Shown piece after piece: positions 34,156-43,520 of a stretch of 64,000 nt of DNA. Position 1 is the first letter of the stretch. Every line of letters starts with the position of its first letter. Position numbers and translations under genes: made by a program. This DNA is from Paenibacillus allorhizosphaerae. Its GTDB lineage: Bacteria > Bacillota > Bacilli > Paenibacillales > NBRC-103111. Location of the stretch: NCBI RefSeq assembly GCF_910594985.1, contig NZ_CAJVCE010000018.1:86184-150183 (forward strand). Direction: 5' to 3'. The notes under the pieces are model-generated. The model searched no databases. It saw only the letters and a list, made by a program, of their open reading frames with translations, and was not told where the DNA came from.

Positions 34156-34944
34156 ATGTCGACAACGGACAAAACGAATCCTACGGTCAAGTCGGCCGAT
34201 CGCGTGTTAGACATATTTGAATTATTTGCAGAAGCCGAAGTGCAGGAGTTAAGCTTGATGGACATTTCCCGTCGGTTGGAGCTTCCGACGAGCAGTGTTT
34301 TTAAAATCCTTCATAATCTCGTTCATCGGGGCTACCTGGAGAAGGATGAGAACGGGAAGATGTTTCGTCTCGGCTATAAAATTTTCCAGATCGGAGCGAA
34401 ATATGCTCAGCATACGAGCTTAACGACGGAGTTTCAGCATGTTGCGCAACAGATCGTCTCGGAAGTGAATGAGGCCGTTTATTTATCGATCCGGAGCGGT
34501 CGAAACATTCTATACATTGCAGAGAAGCAAAGCACGCATCCGGTACGCTTCGTATCCCATCTGGGCATGCAACTGCCTCTCCACACAACGGCGATGGGAA
34601 AGTTGTTCTTAAGCACATTAAGTGGGGATAAGTTAGAGGAACTATACAGGGAGTCCGATTTGCTGGGGCTTCTAACCGATACGACGATTTCCGAATGGAA
34701 TGTGCTGACGGAGCATCTGCAGGAAATTCGTCGAACTGGGGTTGCATTCAGTAACGGGGAAGCGGTGCAAGGCGTTCGCTGCGTAGCCGCGCCCATAGTG
34801 AATGCCAATCAAGAGATGATTGCCGCGATGAGCATTTCCATCCCTACGTCGCGGTGGAAAGAAGAGACTTGGAGCCAAATGACGGAGCTGGTCGTGCAAG
34901 CTGCCAAGAAACTCAGCTGGATACACTATTACCAGCCCGGTTAA
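34156..34944 (+). CDS. IclR family transcriptional regulator
   Basis: A 262-aa regulator. The N-terminal winged HTH (residues ~10-75, MDISRRLELPTSSVFKILHN) is followed by the IclR effector domain (~80-255; LHTTAMGKLFLS and GVAFSNGEAVQGVRCVAAPI are the usual ligand-pocket blocks). ATG 34156 follows AAAGGAAGG. It is the last gene of the cluster starting at 31353 and probably controls it in response to a small organic acid or sugar acid. Confidence 0.93.
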   Translation: MSTTDKTNPTVKSADRVLDIFELFAEAEVQELSLMDISRRLELPTSSVFKILHNLVHRGYLEKDENGKMFRLGYKIFQIGAKYAQHTSLTTEFQHVAQQIVSEVNEAVYLSIRSGRNILYIAEKQSTHPVRFVSHLGMQLPLHTTAMGKLFLSTLSGDKLEELYRESDLLGLLTDTTISEWNVLTEHLQEIRRTGVAFSNGEAVQGVRCVAAPIVNANQEMIAAMSISIPTSRWKEETWSQMTELVVQAAKKLSWIHYYQPG

Positions 34945-34952
34945 TTGATCAA

Positions 34953-34991
34953 AACGTGAAGGAGCCTAATTGCAGGTTCCTCACGTTTTTT
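34953..34991. terminator. Bidirectional terminator between IclR and AraC genes
   Basis: A 14-bp imperfect stem (AACGTGAAGGAGCC with its inverted partner) is followed by six T residues on the plus strand. It separates the convergent IclR and AraC genes. Confidence 0.85.
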
Positions 34992-35014
34992 GTTGTCCGG
35001 CGCAGCTCTTTTGC

Positions 35015-35896
35015 CTAACCATCGATAAATTGCTTTCGGAGCTCTAAGGGGGTGAAGCCGTTCATCTCTTTAAACACTTTGTCAAAATAATTGACATTGC
35101 AAAAACCGGTGCGTTCCGCTATTTGTGTAATCGTTAGGTCGTGCTGAATCAACAACCGCTTGGCCATATCTACACGGTAGCGATTGATGTAGTTCATAGG
35201 GGTGACACTCGTGACCTTCTTAAAGAAGCGGGTGAAGTGAAAAGGGCTCATATTCACTAGCGAACCAAGCGTATCGGTATAAATCTTTTGGGCGTAGCTG
35301 GATTCTATATGCTCGAGGGCGGGCTTCAAGCGTTTATATTGGGCAAAGTGTTTGCTCAAATCTTTGGACAGGCATTGTTCTTGTTGAAAGCTTCGGAGCA
35401 AGGGGATCATCATTTGGTACAGGGACGACTTGATGATGAGCTCGCAACCGATGTCTTGGGCTAAGTATTCGCGGTAAGCAGCTTCGAAGTGAAAGCGGAG
35501 CTCGCTCCATAACAGATGAGAGGGCAAAAACGGTTCATGAATAGGAGCAGAATGAAGAAATCGTGAGTATAGATGCTGGGACTCGGAATTCTCAAATGAC
35601 CCGGCCAATAAGGACATGTCGAATATCATGCCGCGGATCGTACTGCTTGTCCCATGTAAGGATTGCATCGAATGAATTTTGCAGCTGTTAATAAATACAA
35701 TGGCTGGTGCGCTCGTTACAAACGTGCGGTTGTCAATATGGATCTGAACGTCTCCTTCAGTAACCTGAATGAATTCCAAGTGCTCGTGCCAGTGAGGCCT
35801 TACCAGATGAAAGCAGCTTTTGACTTCTGTCATACGCAATGGGAAGCGCTTACCTTCGAAAGGTTCGATCTTCTTCACAGCATCCAATGCAGCCAC
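35015..35896 (-). CDS. AraC family regulator with cupin-type sensor
   Basis: A 293-aa protein with an N-terminal cupin-like AraC_binding domain (residues ~20-110; VRPHWHEHLEFIQVTEGDV) and two C-terminal HTH motifs (~190-290; LGSLVNMSPFHFTRFFKKVT and ITQIAERTGFCNVNYFDKVF). Start is GTG 35896. It is divergent from the glycosidase run at 36061 and is the obvious candidate activator for the 36-47 kb genes; the effector would be a sugar. Confidence 0.92.
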   Translation of the reverse strand: MAALDAVKKIEPFEGKRFPLRMTEVKSCFHLVRPHWHEHLEFIQVTEGDVQIHIDNRTFVTSAPAIVFINSCKIHSMQSLHGTSSTIRGMIFDMSLLAGSFENSESQHLYSRFLHSAPIHEPFLPSHLLWSELRFHFEAAYREYLAQDIGCELIIKSSLYQMMIPLLRSFQQEQCLSKDLSKHFAQYKRLKPALEHIESSYAQKIYTDTLGSLVNMSPFHFTRFFKKVTSVTPMNYINRYRVDMAKRLLIQHDLTITQIAERTGFCNVNYFDKVFKEMNGFTPLELRKQFIDG

Positions 35897-36060
35897 CGCC
35901 TTATGACTCTGATGATACTAAGTATACCACAGCCTATTGGATACCGTAACGACGAAAAGAGCAAAATCATGCAACGAAAGCGCAGATTGTTCTATAGAAG
36001 GCGCACTCTTCATTGCGCATAATAGAAGCAATATTAATCATTTGCAGGGGAGAGAGCCAT

Positions 36061-36522
36061 TTGACGAACTTGATGCAGCTGCATGTTGAAAAACATTTGC
36101 CCAATCTGTGGAAAGAGGGAGCTTTGTTTGCTTTTTCGGGATATGATGGACCGACGGAATCCAGGTCTCAATTCGTTGCTACGCTAGGGGCGTCCGGATA
36201 CAGCTTATTGTTCCATACACCCCAGCGGAGAATGCTGACATTCGAAGCTTCCCAACCCGGCGACGTTAGAATTGCAACGGGGGATGTGCTGCTGACCGAG
36301 TTAGAGGATGGAGAGATTCTGGCTGTATATCATAGCTGGCATACACTAATTGGGCTTGCCCCTTTGACTTTCAATTTGGACTTAAGCTTCGAGAAGAGTG
36401 ATGAAGGTACTGCATGGACCGATAACAACCAATTCATTACGGAGGCGACGAACGGTCAAGGTGCTGTCGTACTGATCAGAGATAGGGAACGATGGGCGCT
36501 GGCCTACGGTAAGCAAGTTTAG
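36061..36522 (+). pseudogene. N-terminal beta-sandwich part of a glycosidase, ended by an in-frame TAG
   Basis: A 153-aa frame starting at TTG 36061, nine bases after AGGGGAG. It contains a beta-rich segment (LFAFSGYDGPTESRSQFVATLG, RMLTFEASQPGDVRIATGD) and ends at TAG 36520-36522. The next gene is in exactly the same frame and begins without a gap, reading EAVCRALEGLAYDALETAEE after the stop. N-terminal sandwich plus six-hairpin barrel is a known glycosidase layout, so the pair is probably one gene broken by a nonsense change. AGGAGG right at the stop could permit independent translation of the second half. Confidence 0.6.
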
Positions 36523-36540
36523 GAGGCCGTATGCCGTGCG

Positions 36541-37821
36541 TTGGAGGGACTGGCATATGACGCTCTGGAGACAGCTGAGGAAAGGCTGCGATTTTATCGT
36601 CATATTCCGAAGCTTGCCGATCCTGCCGAACAGCAGCTATTAAATAAGTGCTTTAGCGTTATGAAAGTCAATACACTTGCTTCAGAAGGAACGATCAAGC
36701 AGCGCTGGTCCACTCCGGACCGTGTTCCCCACCAAGCGATGTGGCTGTGGGACTCCGTTTTCCATACCTTGGCCATGAACAAGCTTGATCCGCTGCTTTC
36801 CTGGGATTTCCTTAAATCCGTACTGGATACGCAGCAGGAGAGCGGTATGATCCCCCACATGACCAAAGTGGACGGATCCGGCTCAAGCATCACGCAGCCC
36901 CCTCTGCTAGCTTGGGGAGTATGGGAAAATTACTGTCATACGAAGCAGCGCCTCCATTTGCAATACGCTCTTCCTATTCTGGAACGATATATGACTTGGA
37001 ATTTATCGAATCGGGACCGCAACGGCAACGGGTTGTTGGAATGGATGATTGAAGGCAATCCGCTGTGCCGCTCCGGTGAATCCGGTATGGATAATTCTCC
37101 AAGGTTTGACCGAGCAGCAGTATTGGATGCAGTCGATTTCTCCGTATTTGCCGCTCGGGACGCCGATTTTATTGCTTTAATAGCTGAAGAACTGGAGGAT
37201 CCGGAAACAGCCAAGCATTGGAAGGAAAAAGCCTCCTATATAAGCCGACAAATTGAAGCTTTACTGTGGGATGAAGGGGAAGGATTTTATTTCGACAGGG
37301 ATATGGACGGTAATATGTCCCAGGTGAGGGCGGTAAGCGGGTTCATGCCCTTGCTGCTAAACCAAACAATGCCTATAGAACGCATAGAGCGGTTGATAAA
37401 GAACTTGTATGATCCACAGCATTTTCGAACGAAATATCCTATCGCATCGACGGCAGTATCCGAGGCAACTTATGGCACCGACATGTGGAGAGGTCCTGTA
37501 TGGATCAATATGAACTATCTTGTATACACGGGATTGATAAAGCAGGGAAGGGCTGAAGATGCGAAGCAACTCGCTTCGGTGACAATCGGGATGGTACGGA
37601 ACTACTATGAGCAGTACGGTGTCATTTTTGAATATTACGATTCTTATGACCAGGTTCCCCCTCCGGCATGCTATAGAAAAGGCCCACCGTCAGCGACCTA
37701 TGACATACGGCGGAAAATGGATGTAATCCGCGATTATCATTGGTCCGCTTCACTTACCGCCTGCTTGATGATGGAAACGAGCCAGAGGGTAGAGGAAGCT
37801 GCATCAGATGGGAAAATCTAG
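36541..37821 (+). CDS. Six-hairpin (alpha/alpha)6 glycoside hydrolase, trehalase/MGH1-like
   Basis: A 426-aa catalytic domain of the trehalase-like/MGH1 superfamily. VPHQAMWLWDSVFHTLAMNK carries the WDS-type motif with the acid Asp, EWMIEGNPL and NSPRFDR line the pocket, and YGTDMWRGPVWINMNYLVY and FEYYDSYD are typical barrel blocks. TTG 36541 is the first start after the TAG of the preceding frame; AGGAGG at 36521-36526 is 14 bases away. It is cytoplasmic. The substrate is probably an alpha-linked oligosaccharide. Confidence 0.82.
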   Translation: MEGLAYDALETAEERLRFYRHIPKLADPAEQQLLNKCFSVMKVNTLASEGTIKQRWSTPDRVPHQAMWLWDSVFHTLAMNKLDPLLSWDFLKSVLDTQQESGMIPHMTKVDGSGSSITQPPLLAWGVWENYCHTKQRLHLQYALPILERYMTWNLSNRDRNGNGLLEWMIEGNPLCRSGESGMDNSPRFDRAAVLDAVDFSVFAARDADFIALIAEELEDPETAKHWKEKASYISRQIEALLWDEGEGFYFDRDMDGNMSQVRAVSGFMPLLLNQTMPIERIERLIKNLYDPQHFRTKYPIASTAVSEATYGTDMWRGPVWINMNYLVYTGLIKQGRAEDAKQLASVTIGMVRNYYEQYGVIFEYYDSYDQVPPPACYRKGPPSATYDIRRKMDVIRDYHWSASLTACLMMETSQRVEEAASDGKI

Positions 37822-37875
37822 GTCCGAGAACCGGCGTTTGAGAAAGAATATAAATATTACATAGGAGGAGTGGCG

Positions 37876-38634
37876 GTGGGCCCGTTAAGTGGAAAAGTGA
37901 TTCACATTACAGGGGCGTTAGGCAAGCTCGGATTGTCTGCGGTCAGAATCTTCCTGGAGAGAGGAGCCGTCGTCGTTGCCAGCGATCTGGCCACCCCGGA
38001 GTCCGCTGCCCTCCAACTGAGCGATGCAGTCGATGACAGCGTACTTCAAGACCAGCTCCTGTATATTCGGTTGGATGCGCGTGATGAATCCCAAATCCAG
38101 CTAGCCATGCAAACGATTCAAGCACATTGGGGACGGTTGGACGGATTGTACCACAACGCATATACCCAAATATATAAACCGGCTCTGGATCTGTCATTAG
38201 CGGAATGGAATGAAGTCCTAGTCGGAACTTTGACAAGCACGTTTCTGATGAATAAATATTCGCTCCCTCTCATGATAGAATCGGGCGGTGGTGCTATATT
38301 GAACACTTCCTCTGTGTTAAGTCATAGGGTCAAACGGACCTGTCTTGCCTATGGAGCGGCCAAAGCGGGTGTAAATCAGATGACCCGCGTAATAGCTGCC
38401 GATTACGCAGACAAAGGCATTCGGGCGAATGCACTGCTTCCCGGAGATATTAAGACCGATAAAGCTCAAGCCGCCATGCCGCTTTCCTTCCGGGAATCCG
38501 TAGCCAAGCAGACGCCGCTAGGAAGATCGGGGACACCGGAGGAAGTGTCGGAGCTGGCTGCATTTCTGCTCTCCGATGCGGCTTCGTATGTTACAGGCGC
38601 TCTCATAACAGTGGATGGAGGCTTCTCCTTATGA
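37876..38634 (+). CDS. Short-chain dehydrogenase/reductase
   Basis: A 252-aa classical SDR. The cofactor motif TGALGKLG is at residues ~10-17, the active-site Ser is in NTSSV, and the catalytic Y-x-x-x-K is in YGAAKAG; PGDIKTD follows in the substrate loop, and the end (VTGALITVDGGFSL) is diagnostic. GTG 37876 follows AGGAGG. It overlaps the creatininase-like gene by 4 bp. It probably oxidises a sugar or sugar acid with NAD(P)+. Confidence 0.93.
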   Translation: MGPLSGKVIHITGALGKLGLSAVRIFLERGAVVVASDLATPESAALQLSDAVDDSVLQDQLLYIRLDARDESQIQLAMQTIQAHWGRLDGLYHNAYTQIYKPALDLSLAEWNEVLVGTLTSTFLMNKYSLPLMIESGGGAILNTSSVLSHRVKRTCLAYGAAKAGVNQMTRVIAADYADKGIRANALLPGDIKTDKAQAAMPLSFRESVAKQTPLGRSGTPEEVSELAAFLLSDAASYVTGALITVDGGFSL

Positions 38635-39422
38635 ACAACGACTTCTTGTTTCATTATCAGACACGAGAGACGTTAAACCTCCATGCAGCGGAAGGATATG
38701 CCGTAGTCGTTCCTTTAGCCGCTACGGAACAGCATGGACCGCATCTGCCGGTTTTTACCGATAGCATCGTATGTGAGAACATTGCGCTGGAAGCCTGCAG
38801 GAAAGCGTCAGAGTCCATGAAGCTGCTGCTGACCCCGACATTAACCATCGGCTGCTCGCAGCACCATTTGGCTTTTGGCGGCACGCTATCTTTCACCTCT
38901 TCAACCTATCTTCTTATGCTGAATGAGATTGGCGAGAGCTTAGTAAGCGGAGGGTTCCGCAAGATCATCTTTCTGAACGCACATGGTGGCAATGAACAAT
39001 TGATGCATCAAACTGCTCAAGATTTGGCGGTTAAGCATGCGATTTGGACGGCATCCGCATCCTACTGGAGCTTATCGAGGAGCGCTCTTTACGAGCAGAA
39101 TGCTCAGGAGATGGGGATGGTTCCGGGCCACGCGGGGGGATTCGAGGCTTCTTTGATCGCATCGCTCGCACCGCAATTGGTTCGCGGCGGAGCTTCCGCA
39201 GATTCGCAGCATCCGCAGCGGTCTTGGATAAACGCAGGCCCGGCCGGCACTTTTATCGGGAAGCACGGCCAACTGACGGGAGCACAGGGGTACACGGATT
39301 CCATCCTTCCGGCTGATGCTGCCAAGGGCACTCAGTACTTACACGCCATTATTGAATCGACGGCAAGTTGGCTCGTACAAGTGGGCAACTGGATGAATGA
39401 AGGGGTGGAAGGTGAAGCATGA
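38631..39422 (+). CDS. Creatininase-family amidohydrolase
   Basis: A 263-aa metal-dependent amidohydrolase. E33-Q-H35-G-P-H38-L-P (residues 33-40), Asp44 in VFTDS and NAHGGNEQL supply the metal ligands of the creatininase fold. Creatinine itself is not implied: family members also open cyclic amides and hydrolyse keto-inositols or sugar lactams. ATG overlaps the SDR stop codon, and the last codons overlap the next gene (ATGA), so the three are tightly co-translated. Confidence 0.9.
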   Translation: MNNDFLFHYQTRETLNLHAAEGYAVVVPLAATEQHGPHLPVFTDSIVCENIALEACRKASESMKLLLTPTLTIGCSQHHLAFGGTLSFTSSTYLLMLNEIGESLVSGGFRKIIFLNAHGGNEQLMHQTAQDLAVKHAIWTASASYWSLSRSALYEQNAQEMGMVPGHAGGFEASLIASLAPQLVRGGASADSQHPQRSWINAGPAGTFIGKHGQLTGAQGYTDSILPADAAKGTQYLHAIIESTASWLVQVGNWMNEGVEGEA

Positions 39423-40540
39423 GCATACCGTCCGGACGCAAAAAAGTGGCTGCCATCGTAACCGAATACCGATCCGATTCCCACGCGGAAGTAATCCTTG
39501 GAAGATTGCTAGGCAGGTTCGGATATTGTCCGCAGATCGAGGTAGCGTCCTTATATCTGGACCAGGTTCCTCCTAATGATATGGGGGTATGCGAAGCGCA
39601 AGCTCACGGTGTTGCCGTCTGTGCTACCATTGAAGGGGCAATAGCTGTACAGCATGATGGCTCCCCGATTGACGGGGTTCTGCTGATCGGCGAGCATGGG
39701 GACTATCCATGGAATGAGAAGCGTCAAAAGCTGTATCCGCGCCGCAGGTTTTTTGAAGAAACGTTCCAGGCGATGGATCGGCTTGGTTTGGCAGTGCCTA
39801 TTTTCAACGACAAGCATCTGTCTCATCGAATGGAAGACGCGCAATGGATTTATGAAGAACTGATTAAGAGAGGACTGCCATTTCTCGGCGGATCCTCTAT
39901 TCCTCATACCTCTCCAATACCAAGCTACTCCAGAACCAGATTAAACCGGGTAAAGGATATTTTCGTGATCAGCTGGCTTGGTCTGGAATCGTACGGCTTT
40001 CACGGAATGGAAGTGCTGCAGGCATTAGCCGAGCAAAGAGATTGTGGCGAACAGGGAGTCGTTGCCGTTCAAGCGTTGGAAGGCCGCTCTGTCTGGGCAG
40101 CGATGGAACAAGGCAGTGTTCCTGAAGATTTGATGCTCCAAGCCTTGAAAACGATGAGAATTACGGTTCCCGGTCATCCGAGAGATCATGTGGATGTCCC
40201 GGTGCTGTTCATTGTGGAGTATGGCGACGGTGTTAAGGGCTATGTCCTCCAACTGCAGCGCTTTGTAAGAGAGTGGGCTTATGCTTTCCGCGGAGAGGAC
40301 GGGGAGATTACGGCCGCCCGCTGCGACAGTGGTCTGGGGCGTCCTTACAGTCACTTCGAGAAGCTGACGAGACAGATCGAGCATATGGTGATCACCGGAC
40401 AATCAACGGTCTGTAAGGAACGAACCTATCTGACGACCGGAATGATTAATACTGGCATGGAATCGCTGCATCTAGGGAAAAGAATACCTACTCCCGAGCT
40501 CAGTGCGATCCGCTACGACCCGGTCAAAAGGGATCTATAG
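39419..40540 (+). CDS. Conserved protein of unknown function (373 aa)
   Basis: Not assigned to a known enzyme. The N-terminus (KKVAAIVTEYRSDSHAEVIL) is Rossmann-like, similar in style to Gfo/Idh/MocA openings, but no GxGxxG is present. A well-conserved-looking block, LLIGEHGDYPWNEKRQKLYP, then RRRFFEETFQ, carries His, Asp and Tyr that could form an active site. It is fully overlapped (ATGA) with the creatininase-like gene and 41 bp from the FAD oxidoreductase, so it is very probably part of the same pathway. No signal peptide or membrane segments. Confidence 0.8.
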   Translation: MSIPSGRKKVAAIVTEYRSDSHAEVILGRLLGRFGYCPQIEVASLYLDQVPPNDMGVCEAQAHGVAVCATIEGAIAVQHDGSPIDGVLLIGEHGDYPWNEKRQKLYPRRRFFEETFQAMDRLGLAVPIFNDKHLSHRMEDAQWIYEELIKRGLPFLGGSSIPHTSPIPSYSRTRLNRVKDIFVISWLGLESYGFHGMEVLQALAEQRDCGEQGVVAVQALEGRSVWAAMEQGSVPEDLMLQALKTMRITVPGHPRDHVDVPVLFIVEYGDGVKGYVLQLQRFVREWAYAFRGEDGEITAARCDSGLGRPYSHFEKLTRQIEHMVITGQSTVCKERTYLTTGMINTGMESLHLGKRIPTPELSAIRYDPVKRDL

Positions 40541-40581
40541 CAAGAAGGTACTTACAAAAAGCTAAGAGAGAGGGATGTCTA

Positions 40582-42138
40582 ATGAACCCATTTTCTAAGT
40601 TGTACTACTATAAGCCTTGCAACGATGATGCCAATCCGCCCCTTCACATCGAGGCTGATCTTTGTATCTACGGCGGTACGCCTGCCGGTATCGCAGCAGC
40701 CGTGCAAGCAAGCCGCATGGGCTTAAAGGCAGTGATCGCCGAATTCAGTCAGCATCTAGGGGGCATGACGGCAAGCGGGTTAGGGCGAACCGACGTAGGG
40801 GATGCAGTGGCTATCGGCGGGATTTCGAGCGAGTTCTACCGTACCCTGGGACAATATTACCAGAGCAACGAACCCGACGGCAGAGCGTGGGCATTTGAAC
40901 CCCATGTGGCGGAGCGAATATACACGGAGTGGCTGGAGCAGGCGGCCGTACCTATCTATTACGAGCAGCATCTTGAATGCGTAGAAATGCAGTCGGGACG
41001 TATTCGGAGCATCACCATGGAGAATGGTAACAGGTTCACGGCGGCTATGTTCATTGACGCTTCCTACGAAGGCGATCTGCTTGCCCGGGCAGGCGTTTCC
41101 TATCACGTAGGCAGAGAATCGAACACGGTATACAGGGAGATCTTGAACGGGATTCATTTTGGTCACCCCAAACATAACTTTATGGCCTGGGTAGACCCGT
41201 TTGTGGTAGAAGGCAAAATGGACAGCGGGCTGCTGCCGGGGGTCACTGACGCTGCACCCGGAGTACAGGGCCAGGGGGATGAATCGGTCCAGGCGTATAA
41301 CTTTCGGATTTGCCTGAGCAGCAGCAAAGATCATCAGCTGCCTTTCCCGGAACCGCCGAACTACGATCGCGACGAATTCGCTTTATTGGCGCGGTATATC
41401 CGCAATGGAGTATGGGATGCGTTGAAACTTAATAAGATGATGCCCAACTTCAAAAGCGATTTGAATAATTGGGGCGGCGTTTCCACCGATTATATCGGAC
41501 GAAATTACGCTTGGCCGGAGGCGAGCTATTCACGCCGAGAGCAGCTCTTTCAAGAGCATGTGCACTACAATATGGGAATGCTATATTTTTTGGCGAATGA
41601 CGACAGCATACCGGCAGCGGTTAGAGAGGAAGTCAGGGAATGGGGGCTACCGGCCGATGAGTTTCAGGCAACAGGCGGATGGCCGCACCAGCTCTATATC
41701 CGGGAGGCAAGGCGAATGATTGCTGACGTGGTCATGACGGAACATCATTGTCGACACTACCGGGTGGAGGAAGATTCGATTGGATTAGCTGCGTACACCA
41801 TGGACTCCCATAATTGCCGACGGTTAGTTCTGGACGGCCGGTGCATCAATGAAGGGAATGTTGAGATCAGTCCGAAGGGGCCGTATCCGATCTCCTATCG
41901 GGCTATTATTCCTAAAGGAGACGAGTGCACGAATCTTCTTGTTCCGGTCTGTCTATCGTCCTCGCATATTGCCTATGGATCCATTCGGATGGAGCCTGTA
42001 TTTATGATTCTCGGTCAATCTGCCGCTACGGCTGCCGCTTTGGCTCTACAGCACCAATGCGCATTGCAGGATCTGGATTACCGGTTGCTGCGCAAACAAC
42101 TGCTGTTGGATGGGCAAATTCTGGAAGTAAATCAGTAA
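40582..42138 (+). CDS. FAD-dependent oxidoreductase (FAD_oxidored family), copy 2
   Basis: A 518-aa paralogue of the protein at 1330-2889. The Rossmann motif is GGTPAGIAAAVQASRMGLK (from residue ~31), then GGMTASGLGRTDVG. A conserved YTMDSHNCRR block and a C-terminal HIAYGSIRMEPVF segment are shared by both copies. ATG 40582 follows AGAGAGGG. Within this operon it probably oxidises the product of the glycosidase or creatininase-like steps. Cytoplasmic. Confidence 0.88.
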   Translation: MNPFSKLYYYKPCNDDANPPLHIEADLCIYGGTPAGIAAAVQASRMGLKAVIAEFSQHLGGMTASGLGRTDVGDAVAIGGISSEFYRTLGQYYQSNEPDGRAWAFEPHVAERIYTEWLEQAAVPIYYEQHLECVEMQSGRIRSITMENGNRFTAAMFIDASYEGDLLARAGVSYHVGRESNTVYREILNGIHFGHPKHNFMAWVDPFVVEGKMDSGLLPGVTDAAPGVQGQGDESVQAYNFRICLSSSKDHQLPFPEPPNYDRDEFALLARYIRNGVWDALKLNKMMPNFKSDLNNWGGVSTDYIGRNYAWPEASYSRREQLFQEHVHYNMGMLYFLANDDSIPAAVREEVREWGLPADEFQATGGWPHQLYIREARRMIADVVMTEHHCRHYRVEEDSIGLAAYTMDSHNCRRLVLDGRCINEGNVEISPKGPYPISYRAIIPKGDECTNLLVPVCLSSSHIAYGSIRMEPVFMILGQSAATAAALALQHQCALQDLDYRLLRKQLLLDGQILEVNQ

Positions 42139-42188
42139 AGGCCAGGTGTAACTGCAACCACACTATTTGTTAGCGGGAGGTTATTCTT

Positions 42189-43490
42189 ATGAGCAAAAAG
42201 ACGGCTATCGGACTTATGCTAGCTTTTACTCTTACGGCTTGTTCTTCCGGGAACCCGGCGGACCATGAGTCCGGCGCAAGCAACACGACAGCCCTGGGTT
42301 CGTCAAAACCCGTCACCTTGAAAATAGGTTTGCCCGGCGGCTACGATATTACGAGCAAGAAGCTGATTGACAATTTTCAAGCCAAAAATCCGAACATTAA
42401 GCTCGAAATCGAGGAGACGCCATGGGCGGAATTTGTGACCAAAATCGTCACACGGATTGCGGGGAATAACCCACCCGATCTGTGGCTGCAAGAAAACGCC
42501 GTTATTCTCAGTTACGGCAAACGAGGCGTAGCTGAGAATCTGGAACCTTATATTAAGCGGGATTTGAAGATTGAAGAATATGCAAGTGCCCTGACCTCAG
42601 CCAAGCTGGACGGCAAAATTTATGGCATTCCCCACGGAATCAACCCCGGGGCGCTTGCCTACAACAAACAAATCTTTAAGGAACAGAATGTTCCTCTGCC
42701 CACCGACGATTGGACCTACAACGATATGATCGAAGCGGCCAAGAAGCTGACGAAAGATACGAATGGGGACGGCAAGCCGGATATTTACGGCTTTCAGACG
42801 GGCAACAACATTACACTCGGCTGGCTCCCATGGATGAGGGCCTACGGCGGTTCTGCGCTGGATTCCACACTGACGAAGTCAAGTTTCACGGACTCCAAAT
42901 CCATTCAAGGGCTTACGGCATGGGCGGATACGATCAACAAGCTGAAGATCAGTCCTACCCGCGAGGCGGCCAATACGGGCAAATTCTTTGAGAACGGCAA
43001 GGTCGCAATGACCTTCTTTCAGTATGCTACACAGGTGTCATTAAATAAGAACAAGCCGGATTTGGATTGGGACACGGTCAAAATGCCGATCGGGATGGAC
43101 GGCAAACGCTTCGTCCCTATGGTTGTCAACCAATGGGTTATGTACTCCAAATCGAAGCCTGAAGTTAAGGAGGCGGGGTGGACTTTTCTCAAATACTACT
43201 TGAGCGATGAAGGCCAAGCGCTGCTGTCGGAAAGCGGAACGAGCTTGCCTGTGAAGAAGACGGCCCTGCAGCAGCTGGAGAAATCGACCACCAAGCCGCT
43301 TAACAAAAAAGCCTTTACGAAAGGAATAGAAGAAGCGGGCGGAACGCTGGATGAGAACCCGTCGTGGAACGAATGGAGAGCGGCAGCCGGACCAATTCTT
43401 AACGATATCATGGACGGCAAGCGAACTCCGGAAGACGGGGCTAAGGAAATACAGCAGAAAGTGCAGCAGGTGCTCGACGAGAACAAGTAA
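42189..43490 (+). CDS. Sugar ABC transporter substrate-binding lipoprotein
   Basis: A 433-aa family-1 solute-binding protein. A short signal peptide ends at lipobox LTAC (Cys18), then a Ser/Gly linker and the two-lobed binding domain. Signature segments are LIDNFQAKNPNIKLEIEE, YGIPHGINPGALAYNKQIF and GKVAMTFFQ. It binds the sugar outside the membrane and delivers it to the two permeases that follow. ATG 42189 follows GGGAGG. No ATPase gene is present; a shared MsmX-type ATPase encoded elsewhere is the usual solution in Bacillota. Confidence 0.94.
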   Translation: MSKKTAIGLMLAFTLTACSSGNPADHESGASNTTALGSSKPVTLKIGLPGGYDITSKKLIDNFQAKNPNIKLEIEETPWAEFVTKIVTRIAGNNPPDLWLQENAVILSYGKRGVAENLEPYIKRDLKIEEYASALTSAKLDGKIYGIPHGINPGALAYNKQIFKEQNVPLPTDDWTYNDMIEAAKKLTKDTNGDGKPDIYGFQTGNNITLGWLPWMRAYGGSALDSTLTKSSFTDSKSIQGLTAWADTINKLKISPTREAANTGKFFENGKVAMTFFQYATQVSLNKNKPDLDWDTVKMPIGMDGKRFVPMVVNQWVMYSKSKPEVKEAGWTFLKYYLSDEGQALLSESGTSLPVKKTALQQLEKSTTKPLNKKAFTKGIEEAGGTLDENPSWNEWRAAAGPILNDIMDGKRTPEDGAKEIQQKVQQVLDENK

Positions 43491-43520
43491 ACCGGATTAG
43501 AGATGAGAAGGGGTGTTTCC

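Noticed and set aside
36013..36060. Longer start for the sandwich protein at 36013
   Set aside because: The residues are not needed and the ribosome site AGGGGAG fits TTG 36061.
38631..39422. Calling the gene creatininase
   Set aside because: Context is sugar metabolism and the family has several other activities; only the family was retained.
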